A stretch of 64,000 nt of DNA from NCBI RefSeq assembly GCF_029873635.1, contig NC_080423.1, forward strand, positions 87,465,191 through 87,529,190, given 5' to 3'. Below are positions 22,337 to 33,618 of the stretch, piece after piece (the stretch's first letter is position 1; each line of letters opens with the position of its first letter). Source of the stretch: Malania oleifera. Lineage: Eukaryota; Streptophyta; Magnoliopsida; Santalales; Ximeniaceae. The translations under genes were made by a program, and so were the position numbers. The notes beneath the pieces were generated by a model. The model had not been told where the DNA came from and searched no databases. It saw only the letters and a program-made list of their open reading frames with translations.

Positions 22337-22596
22337 GATATCCCTTGACAGACTTCTGTGATTTTTTGAATCAGTCGACAGTTTTAGAAAACTATGGTAA
22401 ATCCATCGACGATGATGTTTCCAAGAAGAGAGACTGAAACTTGGAATTAGAACTCAAAGGTTAAGATGATTGTGGATAATTGGGTGTTGGATGTTTAATT
22501 GAGAATTAGAATATTAATTTGGTTTTTTTGTTTTATGATTATGCCAGTTATGTTAAGATGTAGAAATTTTAAACTTGCCTTTGTCATATATTCAGG
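22337..22596 (+). other. Element A leader, part 2
   Basis: Untranslated leader between the F2 insertion and the gag ATG. No reading frame of note. Confidence 0.6.
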
Positions 22597-22866
22597 ATGG
22601 ATCCTAGAGGTAAAGGCGTGGATGATGGAGGGGGAAGCAAGTTGGGGGCTTCCAATGGTGATGAGATTGAAACCTCCCGACTGTTGCGATGTATAGCTTA
22701 TCAGCTCAGGGAAGATATGAGGAGAGACCCCAAGGGATCGAGCTACCCACTAGTGAATCAGGGCTGTTCGATCAATTAATTCACCTACCTAAAACCCTCT
22801 TCTTTTTGCGGAAGGTGTCGACCCAATCGTAGTTAAGAATTGGGTGCAAGAGATGGATAAAATATT
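22597..22866 (+). pseudogene. Element A gag, part 1 (N-terminus)
   Basis: ATG at 22597 opens MDPRGKGVDDGGG, followed by a leader ending SSYPLVNQGCSIN. This parallels the start of gag in element E (MDSRGKDVDA to [10 protein letters not shown]). A stop at 22777 and a frameshift follow. The conserved NWVQEMDKIF segment is readable in the DNA up to 22866, where solo LTR G interrupts the gene. Retroviral-type Gag would form the particle; this copy cannot. Confidence 0.75.
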
Positions 22867-23609
22867 TGTCGCGGCGTCCCGGGAGCGCATGTGCCCCGGG
22901 CAGCGAAATTAAAAATCATTTTAATATTTTCAGGAAAAATATGGTGTAGGAGTCGCCACTAACCTTTAGTGCGATTAGAACACATGATTATTACCCCGTT
23001 AGGGGTAGAATCGGTCTACATTACCAGAGTTGGGATCGGGAGTTCGGTTACGCGAGGGGAAGGTACGAGCACCCCCTATGCGCCCGTTCTTACGAACGGT
23101 ACCTAATTAATTTGAAATTATCCCTAAGTCAATCTAACAATTCTTTAAATTACTCCTTTTTATAATTTTATAAATACATAGGGAAAATAAATAAATAAAT
23201 ATATACATATATTCCCTCAGAGCTTAGGGTACGTGATGCCCAAAGGCTCATACCTCCGCAATAAAATCATAGGGATAATAATTAAGAAAATACACTCCCA
23301 AAATTTTGAAATTATATGTAAAATTTTATAGGAAAATATTAGTATGGGAGGTTTTAATATATATATTAATAAGATAATAGACTAAGAAATTAAATTACCA
23401 TAATACGTGTAATAATAATAGGGATATAATAATAAATTGCTATAATACCTAATGACATGTCCTAATAATAAACCCACCTAATAGATAGTAATGATATACA
23501 CACAAAAATAAGAATGATAATATGATACTAAACTTATAACAATAACGATAACAATAATAACAATAATAATAATACTAATAACAGTAATACTAATAATGAC
23601 ATACTACAC

Positions 23610-23613
<4 letters not shown>

Positions 23614-23673
<60 letters not shown>
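23614..23673. repeat. AAT microsatellite in LTR G
   Basis: About 20 uninterrupted TAA/AAT units, within a wider region of scattered AATAAT repeats. Confidence 0.95.
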
Positions 23674-23676
<3 letters not shown>

Positions 23677-25399
23677 ACAAGCATATAGTAAGATATTAAC
23701 ATTCTATAAATATAATGATACTCACTTATAAATAATCAAAACCTCAATATATGCACATATGTAAACAATTAATTCCCAAGATAAATAACGATATATACAA
23801 TAGTCATTATGGAAACAATTAATCCCTAGAATAAATATAGGATGTATACTATAAAAGTTATGGAAACAATCGTAGTCTTACCATTAATATACAATGACAA
23901 TGTGGGAACAAATTAAACCCTAGAAATTATATACTTTTATAAACATGTAAGGGAAAGAAATTAATTATGGAAACAATTCAAGTTATGAATCTAATAGGAA
24001 GTATATACAAACTCTAGAGAAATCAATATGCCACAAGAGGGGAACCCTAAAAATAAATATGGAAATAAATTTAGTTTTATCAAGGAGTGTTCAATAATAT
24101 GAAAATACTAGAAATTGATATGCAATGATGTGGACGAAAATTAATGTGCAATAATAAGACTAATAATAATAAGCAAATAACTCAAACCCTAAAACAATAC
24201 TTAAACATAAAATTATCAACTTTCTAAAAACGTGAAAACTACCAAAATCCTAAACAAACCTACACATAAAATATGAAATGATTTAAATAATAAACAATCA
24301 TAACCAAAACCGTGAATGAATTTAAATAGCGCAAATAAACTACAAGAAAAATTAAACCGTATTAACATGATAAACCTAACCTTAAAAAAAAACATAAATA
24401 CTAACATAGAAAACAAAATGTAAAATAACACTAAACAATATAAATTGTTAAATAATACAACATCGATTAAAAATACATGCTAAATAATACAAAATCACTT
24501 ACCGGCAATAGCTTAGAATTCTCACCACTGAACTACAGTCACAATATAACAACAATAATATGAATACACAATATTACATAATAATACAACAATAATATTA
24601 CGTAAATATACATATACATGAGCTTAACATTCAATAATAAAACATATATTTATATTTATATATACTTGTGCAAAAATTACGATATTTCCCAATAAGCTAA
24701 AATAACCTTGGATATTATCATTTAAACAAATGTTACAACATCAGAAATACTACAATGCGTATTACAACACAAAAATAACAACAAGGAAAATATTGCATGG
24801 ATATCAAACGTTAAAACACATATTACAATAATAAAATCCAATAATAATAATATTATTTAATATATACAATAAATTTAGACATAAATTAAAACTCCCTAAA
24901 TATACTACGTGCGAAAGCACATGGACAATAAATACACAATAAACCTGCAAAAATTAATACCATAAGTCAATAACACACATGTATGGGATGATAAAATATA
25001 TGTCAAATAAATAAAGAATACACATAGGCTATTACATATCAGAATAAAATAATGAAAGTATTAAATCGAGCCATTACATATATATAAGATAACGATGTCA
25101 ATACAAAATAATAATAAAAGCTTTATTACGATACTTGTACAAACACTTTAATAATAATACATGACTAATACATAATAATAATAATAACAATATCAATAGA
25201 AATTCTATGATTAATATACAACAAATATATAGTAGCCATATGAAACATCTATTATTAATCATATAATATGCATGTACAACAAAACAAAAAAACTTAAAGT
25301 TTTAAATCTAAAAATCCAAACAGTGTGCGTGTGTGCGTTCGGTACATGTGTGGGTTTGTGTGTGTGCACGGGTAGGGGGACTTACAGAGGTTTGCTGGG

Positions 25400-25619
25400 C
25401 TGCTGTGCTTGGAGCAGAAGGGAGTTTCGGCTGCTGGAGATTCGCAGCAGGAGAGGGCTGGACTGGCCGTAAGGTGCTGGTGCGGTGATGGAGCTCGCGG
25501 CTGGTCCTGCTGTGCTTGGAGCAGAAAGGAGTCTCGGCTGCTGGAGATTCGCAGCAGGAGAGTGCTGGACTGGCCGTAAGGTGCTGGTGCGGTGATGGAG
25601 CTCGCAGCTGGTCCTGCTG
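25400..25619. repeat. 109-bp tandem duplication in GC-rich part of LTR G
   Basis: TGCTGTGCTTGGAGCAGAA occurs at about 25400 and 25509, and the following bases to GAGCTCGCRGCTGGTCCTGC are nearly identical. It lies just downstream of the LTR's probable TATA box (minus strand). Confidence 0.85.
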
Positions 25620-26091
25620 GTGATTGTGGTGCTACTACTCCTGGCCGGGTTTGCTGTGGTGGGGAGTACCGAGCGTTGGTGTGGGCTGCTGCCAATTGTG
25701 GCCGGGGCTCTGTGACTTAATGGGATACGCCGGGAGCAGGAGTGGCCGGTGTTGCAGAGGTGGCCGGAGAAGATGGCTGGGTGCGGTGGTGGTTGCTAGA
25801 AGCGGATGGAGCTGGAATTCTGGAGGTTGGGAAGCAGAAGAAGAAGAAGCAAGGATTTTTTATTTCTTCGGCTGTGGCTGTGGCGGTGCAGCGCCGGGTG
25901 TATGAAAGAGAGCAAGAAGAAAAGGAAAGACAGAATTTTTTTACTGTTGTGCGCAGCCCCGACCCTCCTCTTTGAAGGGAAGAAAAGCCTATTTATGAGC
26001 AAAAATTAGAAACCCTAAATCTCCCCTTTCCTTTTTAGTTTATGGTATTTTTTTTCTTTTGGAAATAATATTTATGAGAATAATTATTAAT

Positions 26092-26131
<40 letters not shown>

Positions 26132-26425
26132 GGTGAAAATAATGATATTTATTAAAATAATAATAATGATAGTAATAACAAAGATAAATAAATAATAATA
26201 ATAATAATAATACACAATATAAATAGAAATAAAAATAAAAGTAATAATAATAAAAAAATAATAATAATAATAATAGTAATAATAATAATAAAATAATAAT
26301 AATTCTAATGAAAAATAAATAATAATAATAATAATAATACACAATATAAATAGAAATAAAAATAATAATAATAATAATAATTCTATAATAATAATAATAA
26401 TAATAATAATAAGATTAGTGAAAAT

Positions 26426-26457
<32 letters not shown>

Positions 26458-26464
26458 ATAATAA

Positions 26465-26495
<31 letters not shown>

Positions 26496-26500
26496 ACATA
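26092..26500. repeat. Compound AAT-rich microsatellite in LTR G
   Basis: About 400 bp of AAT/ATA repeats broken by short unique words. A block containing CACAATATAAATAGAAATAA occurs twice (about 26212 and 26339), so the region also duplicated internally. Confidence 0.9.
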
Positions 26501-26537
26501 TATTGGGCCTGGGTAAAAATAGGGTGTCTACAATATT

Positions 26538-26890
26538 GATAATGTTAGATTGTACTGAGAAACAAAAGATCCTCTTTGTCACTTTCAAACTGACAGGAGA
26601 GGCCGAGCAGTGGTGGCTGGCAGTGAAGCTATTAGAAGAGCAGCAGACAGTACCTACTATTATGATGTGGAATCTCATTTTGCAGCAGTACGCTGCTAGG
26701 TTCATGGAGATTTCTCACTTCGCTCCTTTCACGGTTCCAGATGAACATCAGAAGGCGAGGTGGTTTGAGAGGGACCTAAAACAGAGGATCCATGTGCATG
26801 TGTCATGCTTACAGATACAGAGTTTTTTTAGAACTGGTGGATAAAGCCACTGTTGCAGAGTTGAGCCTACAAGGAGGTGTAGGGATGCCA
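26538..26890 (+). pseudogene. Element A gag, part 2 (capsid region)
   Basis: Reads [20 protein letters not shown] then [14 protein letters not shown], the core of plant chromovirus Gag, followed after MMWN by QQYAARFMEISHFAPFTVPD. Comparison with E and B shows that about 35 codons between the W of MxW and QQYAARF, the ELFxDRYFP segment, are deleted. The region ends with KATVAELSLQ-like text before insertion D at 26891. Confidence 0.8.
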
Positions 26891-28366
26891 TGTCACGCCA
26901 CGATCCCCGAAATGGGACTCAGGGGTGAAAATGTAACCTAACCTATCCCTGTATCATACAAATCATCCGCAGATACAGTACATAGGATGAGGGTCCGACC
27001 CTGTGGGGTTCCCAAGCACCCTAAACACATGCAAATACAATCATATACGCAACAAAAAAAGGTCATTCTATATATACATATGCAGTACCATACCAGAGTT
27101 TATACCAGAGCAAAGTCAGACTCTATCATACAATGTACAATTGGGTGCCCAACACATCCCAAAATGGCAACCCATCAAAACATAGTCCTAGAACTTACCC
27201 AAGCGCTAACCGCAGTACACCAGCCATTACGCTCCCTACACCAGGACGCTAGTTTTGGTTACTCGAAGGACTTGTAAAAATGTACGTACAGTAGGGGTGA
27301 GACACCTCTTAGTAAGGAAGAACACAGGTTATATCGATGTGTGACATTTGAGTGTTATCATGACATACTAACATGCATAGTTCAATAGTTAAAACAATCA
27401 AAAACCAATTCCAGTATTTTCACAAAACAAGCAATACAATCTGGTGTCGTCACACCCTTCAGCTCGAAGTCGGACTGTCTGGTGGTATTTCACACCCTTC
27501 AGTAAAAATCGACAATCTGGTGATATTTCACACCCTTCGGCCAACGCCGGCAGTCTAGTGATATTTCACACCCTTCGGCAAATGTCGGTGCCCCGGTAAC
27601 CTGGCATAGCATCAGCGTTGAACCGGTGCAGATCTGGTGTTCACACACCCTTCGGCTCGAAAATCGGCCAAACTAGTGGTATTGCGCACTCTTCGGTAAA
27701 AATTGGATTTTCAAACCTAGAACAATTCGGAACCTCGTTCCTATTTCACCAAGATAAAACATATGTATGCTCATATAACTAAACAAACCACACCCATTTG
27801 GTAATCTCAAATCACGGTTTTCCAAACACATACAGTTTAAACAAGTCAAGGCACGACCATCCTTATAACACAATATAAATCAACATATACGTTTGGTTTC
27901 TAACAAAACTAGGGATGCAGCCCGTCGCCCCCTTTTCCCAAAACTGTAACCATGAAAACCTATAGTTTTCACCGTTAGATCCCCCCCCCCCGGTAAATGA
28001 GTAGCCAAAACACACACAGGACCGTAAACCACAATTCTACCGAGTCTGATTTCAAAATAACCGATATAAATACAATTCCCCTTACCTTTTCTCTGAATAG
28101 CCAATCCTGAACTCTAAGGTTCCTAAATAGGAAACCGAGTTCCAAAACCTACAATCAACAGTACAGAATATACTCACAACATTGTTCCCTGCAAAACTAC
28201 TGGATTAGAATTGAAAGCCGAGCCTTACCTCGATTTTAAGACAAAACCCAAAAATCTCTGAAACGGGATTCCATGATCCTCGTGGTAACCTTCCACGATC
28301 CTCGTGGTAACTTCAGATTCACGATTCTAACGATGAACGATAAAGAAATCTAGAGAAACAGAGAGT

Positions 28367-28433
<67 letters not shown>

Positions 28434-28754
28434 AAGTTTTCTTAGTTGAGAAGAAAGAAATTTTTATTTATAGCCCCTTTGACCCAGGCACACTCATTGA
28501 CGAGATGGTGTTCTTGTCGACAGGGCTCTATAGTCCTCTCATCGACGAGATGGAGGATTCGTTGACGAATCCTGATATCTCCAGTTCTCGAAACTCCTCG
28601 GCTTCTCCTCATCGACGAGCCTCTGAATTTCGTCGAAGAGAGATGCATGGACTTTATCGACAAACTCTAGCTTCATCGATGAAGCCTATTCAAAAACCAA
28701 TTTTACCCCTCTCTTAATTATTTAAACCTATCTATCACGGTTCGGATTCTTACA
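26891..28754 (-). repeat. Element D 3' LTR (1864 bp)
   Basis: Plus-strand ends TGTCACGCC and GATTCTTACA. It contains the GGGGTGAGACACCTCTTAGT hairpin motif (27294), a minisatellite of ACACCCTTCGGC-type units (27440-27700), a GA microsatellite of about 60 bp (28370-28429), the reverse TATA box TATTTATA (28465) and GTCGAC palindromes (28494-28690). Confidence 0.88.
27440..27700 (-). repeat. Minisatellite of about 45-bp units, LTR D
   Basis: Units of the form CTGGTGATATTTCACACCCT followed by TCGGCnAAnGCCGGCAGT; the GCCGGC is itself palindromic. The partner LTR has the same array at 34160-34430. Confidence 0.8.
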
Positions 28755-28767
28755 ATCTTCCCTCCTT
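28755..28767 (-). other. Element D polypurine tract
   Basis: AAGGAGGGAAGAT on the minus strand directly abuts the 3' LTR. Before it is the conserved AATTTCAAGGATGAAATTTT block, shared by all the gypsy elements here. Confidence 0.8.
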
Positions 28768-28945
28768 ACAAAAATTTCATCCTTGAAATTTGCCATCCCT
28801 CATTTACAAACTGACACCACTGAATACACATACAACATTCCAGGAAGAAAACTAGCGACTACTATAGCATAGCCCTTCATACACATACACATATATATAC
28901 CCTCACTTATGGCGGAGGAATACCGTGGTTACATATACAACTGTC

Positions 28946-30600
28946 TCAGGAGTTCACAATACACACACTCCCGACGACTAACCACCTATCCCAACCCAAA
29001 GTAGGATCATGTACAAGTGCTAAAAACAATTGTGGATACTTCCAGCATATTTCCGTTTCCAGTTCCCAAGAAGCTTCCTCCACCTCATGGTTCCACCACA
29101 ATATCTTCACTAACGGTATTTCCTTAGTACGAAGCTTCTGAACTTTACGGTCCAGAACCTGGACAGGTATCTCCTCATACGCTAAGGTATCCCTAATTTC
29201 CAACTCATCGTAGCTGATAATATGTGAAGGGTCCAACACGTACCTTCTCAACATGGATACATGAAATACATCGTGGACCCTCGAAAGTGCTGGAGGTAAT
29301 GCAATCTTGTAGGCTACCAGACCCACTCGCTCAAGAACCTCGAATGGTCCGATATACCTTGAGCTCAACTTGCGCTTCCCAAATCTCATCACCCCTTTTA
29401 TCAGAGCGATATGAAGAAATACCTTACCCCTACCTCGAATTCTAAATCACGGCGACAAACATCTGCATAACTCTTCTACCAGCTCTGAGCTGATTTAATC
29501 CTCTCCCAGATCAAACCCACCTTCTCAGACGCCTGATGCACAAGTTCAGGTCCTAACACCTGACGTTCACCAACCTCATCCCAACACAAAGGAGATTGAC
29601 ACCTCCGACCATACAAATCCTCGAACGGTGCCATCCCAATACTAGTTTAGAAGCTATTATTATAAGTGAACTCTACAAGTAGCATAAACTGTATCTAGCT
29701 ACCACCGAAGTATAACACACAAGCTCGCAGCATATCTTCCAATATTTGTATTGTCCTCTCCGACTATCCATCAGTCTTGGGGTGGAACGCTGTACTGAAA
29801 GTAAGTTTCGTCCCCAATGCCCCCTACAAACTTGTCCAGAATCGAGAAGTAAACCTCGGATCTTAATATGACACAATGGACACCGGTACTCCATGCATTC
29901 TCACAATCTTATGCACGTACATATCAGTTAGCCTACTCAAAGAATAGCCAACCTTCATCGGTATGAAATGAGCAGATTTCATCAATCTATCCATGATCAC
30001 CCAAATAGCATTCTGCGCGTGAAGTGCTAGCGGCAATCCGGTCACAAAATCCTTGGAAATATGCTCCCATTTCCACAGCGAAATAGGAAAAGGCTGCAAC
30101 AGCCATACTGGCCTCTGATGTTCAGCTTTACCTGTTGACACGTCAAACACTGTTCTACGAACTGAGCAATCTACTTCTTCATACCAGACCACCATAAGGT
30201 CTCGCGCAAGTCCCGATACATCTTTGTGCTACCAGGATGTACCGTATACAAAGAGCTATGCGCTTCCTCCAGAATCGTCCTTCTGATCTCATCATCGTTC
30301 GGAACACATAATCTGGTCCCAAACCTCAGCACACCTCCCTTAGAGATGTTAAACTCTGTAGCCAGTCCCTGCTGTACCTTTTCCAAACCCCTTACCAACT
30401 CTACATCCCTAGCCTACGCGGTCTTTATACGTTCAAACAAAGTCGGTTGGATCACCAAGCTAGCAAAGAAAGCTTAATGATCACCAGTCACTAACTCCAC
30501 ACCAAGCCTTCCTAGGTCTCGTCTGATATGATGCTGAGCTACAACCGTAGATACAACCACAAGTCCTGATTTCCGACTCAACGCATCAGCTACCATATTT
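28946..30600 (-). pseudogene. Element D integrase and chromodomain
   Basis: The zinc-binding region is SLYTVHPGSTKMYRDLRETL plus WWSGMKK (about 30170-30300). The catalytic core retains WVIMDRLMKSAHFIPMKVGY and the HGVPVSIVS stretch, where the normal Asp-Arg-Asp has become Tyr-stop-Asp near 29866. The C-terminal frame 28946-29392 has the GPFEVLERVG and LPPALSRVHDVFHVSMLRRY segments, then a chromodomain with VQVLDRKVQKLRTKEIPLVK, ILWWNHEVEEASWELE and YPQLF. A chromodomain steers integration toward marked heterochromatin in chromoviruses. Frames differ between pieces, showing indels. Confidence 0.85.
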
Positions 30601-31727
30601 TCCCCGGGTGATAACTGATCGCGCAATTGCAGTCCTTAATCAACTCAAGCCACCACCTTTGCCTTATGTTCAACTCCTTCTGCGTGAAGAAATACTTGAG
30701 ACTCTTATGGTCAGTGAAGATCTCACACTGCACCCCATATAGATAGTGTCATCAGATCTTCAGTGCATATACAACAGCAGCCAATTCCAGATCATGCGTA
30801 AGGTAATTCTTCTCATACTCTTTCAATTACTGAGAAGCATACGCCACTACCTTACCCTGCTACTTAAGCACACATGCCAAACCCTTTAGAGATGTGTCAC
30901 TATAAATCACAAACCCACCATCCCCCGAAGGAATGGTCAACACTGGAGCAATAACCATCTAGTGCTTTAATTCCTGAAAACACTGCTCGCAATCACTAGT
31001 CCAGTCAAATTGTACTCCTTTCTTGGTCAATTGAGTCAGAGGCCTAGATAGTTTAGAGAACCCCTCCACGAACCGATGATAATAACCTACTAGTCCTAGA
31101 AAACTCCGAACCTCCTACACATTCTTCGGCCTCACACAGTCAACCATAGCTTTGATCTTGCTAGGATCAACTGAGATACCCTCCCCAATAACTATATGAC
31201 CTAAGAATACAGTCTGACTCAACCAGAATTCACATTTCTTCAGCTTAGCATACAACTTCTTCTCCCGCAGAATCTGTAACACTAACCTCAAATGTTCTAC
31301 ATGCTCTTCCGTACTCCTCGAGTATATCATAATGTCATCAATGAACACCACCACGAACCGATCCAGGTACTTATGGAAAATTATGTTCATCAGATCCATG
31401 AACGCTGCTGGAGCATTCGTCAACCCAAATGACATAACCAAGAATTCATAGTGGCCGTATCTAGTTCGAAAAGTTGTCTTCGCTACATCTTCCGATTTGA
31501 TCATCATCTAATGACACCCTAACCGCAAATCGATCTTCAAAAAGACTCACGTCCCCTACAACTGGTCAAAGAGATCATCTATACGAGGTAAAGGATAGCA
31601 ATTTTTCACAGTCACCTTGTTAATCTCATGGTAATCAATGCACATCCACATTGACCCATCCTTCTTTTTCACAAACAATACTGGAGCTCCTTAGGGCGAA
31701 ACACTAGGTCAAATGAATCCCTTGTCC
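30601..31727 (-). pseudogene. Element D reverse transcriptase and RNase H
   Basis: From LDKGFI at 31727 through [22 protein letters not shown], then the frame 31115-31507 with [20 protein letters not shown] and the catalytic FIDD box (residues 55-58). [14 protein letters not shown] segment follows, then RNase H with VIYSD. Several stops interrupt. The usual stretch from the protease C-terminus through GLPPxxExxFxIDL to ELKxQLQxL is absent; LEDIP is joined almost directly to LDKGFI near 31727, a deletion of about 60 codons. Confidence 0.85.
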
Positions 31728-32291
31728 AGTAGGAATGTCCTCGAGCCTCAACTCGTCCCGCGGTGGTTCCTCCACACAAGCTAGGTACCCTTGACATCTG
31801 TTTAAGAGTAGCCTCCTCAGCTGTAGTGCCAACAGATGCTGTGGCGCTGGACGCACACACAATCCCACGAATTCGTACTCCTGCTCCCCATAAGGTCTGA
31901 AAACTACCACTTTCCTACGACAGTCGATCACAGCATAACTAGAGAACAACCAATCCATCCCCAGAATGACATCGAACCCCGATATGTCATATACAACAAG
32001 ATTTACTGGTAGCAGCTTCCCCTGAATTTCCACTAAGCAGTCTACCAACATCTTCCTATAGAAAGATACACTCCCAGATGGCGTAGTAACAGATAACACC
32101 TCATTCATGTCTCGGGTCTCAACCCCACACCGTCCCATAAAATTCACAAATACAAAAGAATGGGTTGCACCCGAATCAAACGAAATAGAAGCTTTATTTG
32201 AAAGCAACAATAAGGTACCTGTCACCACATTCCCTGCATGCTCAGCGTTTGCTAGAGTAAGAGAGTATACTCTGGTCAGAGCTGTATTCAT
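31728..32291 (-). pseudogene. Element D protease
   Basis: Single frame with AEHAGNVVTGT, the aspartic protease active site FDSGATHSF (about 32177), and the flap/second motif GFDVILGMDWL. Retroviral-type aspartic protease that would cut the Gag-Pol polyprotein. The frame is open to the deletion junction with reverse transcriptase, after which it goes out of phase and stops at 31704. Confidence 0.88.
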
Positions 32292-32299
32292 CTGAACGG

Positions 32300-33293
32300 T
32301 TCCCCGAGGTATCAGATTGCTCCCTTGGTTCTAATTGCATACATGCACATCTCGCTTCGGTGCACGACAATCGCGAAACATATGACCTGACAGGCCATCG
32401 TTGTAGCAGTTACCTTCAAACGACCAGCACTCGCCCTCGTGCCATTTGTGGCATCTGGTACAACGTCCACAAGTTTAGCTCATCTAAGAATCCTGGTGAT
32501 CGGTATTCTGACGGAAACCCAAGCCTTTATTCCTCTTCTTCCACAATCCCCAATGAAATCCTATCTAAGAACCAGAAGGTACTATCCTTTTCCTCGACTC
32601 CTAATCCACTCTGTCCTCTCGGATACCGGTCTCGATCACTGTGACTTTATTCACGAACACCGAGAACTCCAAGATCTGAAGCATACCCACCATTCTGCGG
32701 ATATCCTTCCTCAGGCCCTTCTCAAACCTCCAAGTCTTCTTATACTCGCTCGAGATCAAACATGGTGCAAAGCGGGACAGCTCTATGTACCGAGCCGCAT
32801 ACCCCTGCACCATCAAACTCCCTTGAGTCAAAGTAGAAAACTCATCTACCTTCGCATCACGTACTGAAGCTGGGAAGTACCTGTCAAAGAACACCTCCTT
32901 GAAACAACTCCACATCATCTCCTCTGGACCACCCCTCTGCTTATCCAGCAGATTCACTGCAGTCCACCATCGACCCGCCTCCTCGGATAGCTGGAAGGTG
33001 GCATAAAGGACTCGCTGCCTATCCATACAGTGTAGGACCTCCAAAATCCTCTCAGTCTTCTCAACCCAATCCTCTACTATCGTCGGGTCAGGTCCTCCAG
33101 AGAACGTCAAAGGATGCATGCATGTGAATCTCTCAATGGTGCGCCATGCATTAGTAGGAGAGCGCTGACATCTCCTCACACTCCGCCCGATCTCCTGTAA
33201 TACCTGCCTCGTCAAACCTCGAGGCACAGAATGAGACTCATTACTTGCAGTCTCCTCGGAGCCACTTCCCAAATCATTATCCTTGGGCTCCAT
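32300..33293 (-). pseudogene. Element D gag
   Basis: ATG at 33293 (MEPKDNDLGSGSE) opens a frame to a stop at 32601. It has the capsid motifs LTFSGGPDPTIVEDWVEKTE, LYATFQLSEEAGRWW and FDRYFPASVRDAK, then YAARYIELSRFAP. Beyond the stop the nucleocapsid is still readable around 32360-32480: CTRCHKWHEGEC and CYNDGLSGHMFRDC, the second knuckle having lost one Cys. ATG choice rests on the match of position to the starts in A, B and E. Confidence 0.85.
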
Positions 33294-33603
33294 TTTGCAA
33301 CACAATAGGAATCTATCAATATCCCTACAACACATACAACTAACACAAGGATCTACACTAATCGTTTTAACTACTCCCTACCAGGTCCAGGTTTGTCCTA
33401 TCGCACTAATATGAAAGTCATCAATGATCTGCCCTACTTTTACTGGAATCATCATCCCAAGAAAAACATGGAATACCGTCGACAAATCCTAGTCTAGCAA
33501 CCGAACAACCCTCAACCAACTCTACCTATATCCAAGATCCTATATTCTGGTAGGTACTCACAGCTAAGCCTAACCAAGTCTACAAGACCTAACAACCTGG
33601 TTA

Positions 33604-33615
33604 GCTCTGATACCA
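33604..33615 (-). other. Element D primer-binding site
   Basis: GCTCTGATACCA, the reverse complement of TGGTATCAGAGC, three bases from the 5' LTR. Confidence 0.88.
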
Positions 33616-33618
33616 AGC

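Larger units (their letters stand above)
22867..26532 (-). mobile_element. Solo LTR G, long gypsy LTR (3666 bp), Ogre/Tat-like
   Basis: Read on the minus strand it begins TGTAGACACCCTATTTTTAC and ends GGGACGCCGCGACA, with perfect 5-bp duplications ATATT (22862-22866 and 26533-26537) in element A gag. The TGTAGACACC start, the GTGGCGACTCC block near the 3' end and the GC-rich close are features I associate with long Tat/Ogre-type LTRs, but the lineage is inferred. A TATA-like CATAAATA (minus strand, 25990-25997) precedes a GC-rich region. Long AAT microsatellites occupy 23614-23673 and 26092-26500. The reading frames inside it are low-complexity and not genes. Confidence 0.75.

Noticed and set aside
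25272..26009. Several frames in the GC-rich part of LTR G
   Set aside because: They overlap each other on both strands, cross a 109-bp duplication and lie within a solo LTR; no domains.
26040..26344. Tyrosine/isoleucine-rich minus-strand frames
   Set aside because: Translation of an AAT microsatellite, not protein coding.
27440..27700. CRISPR-like array of CACACCCTTCGG repeats
   Set aside because: Spacers are themselves related and the array is repeated in the second LTR of the same retrotransposon.
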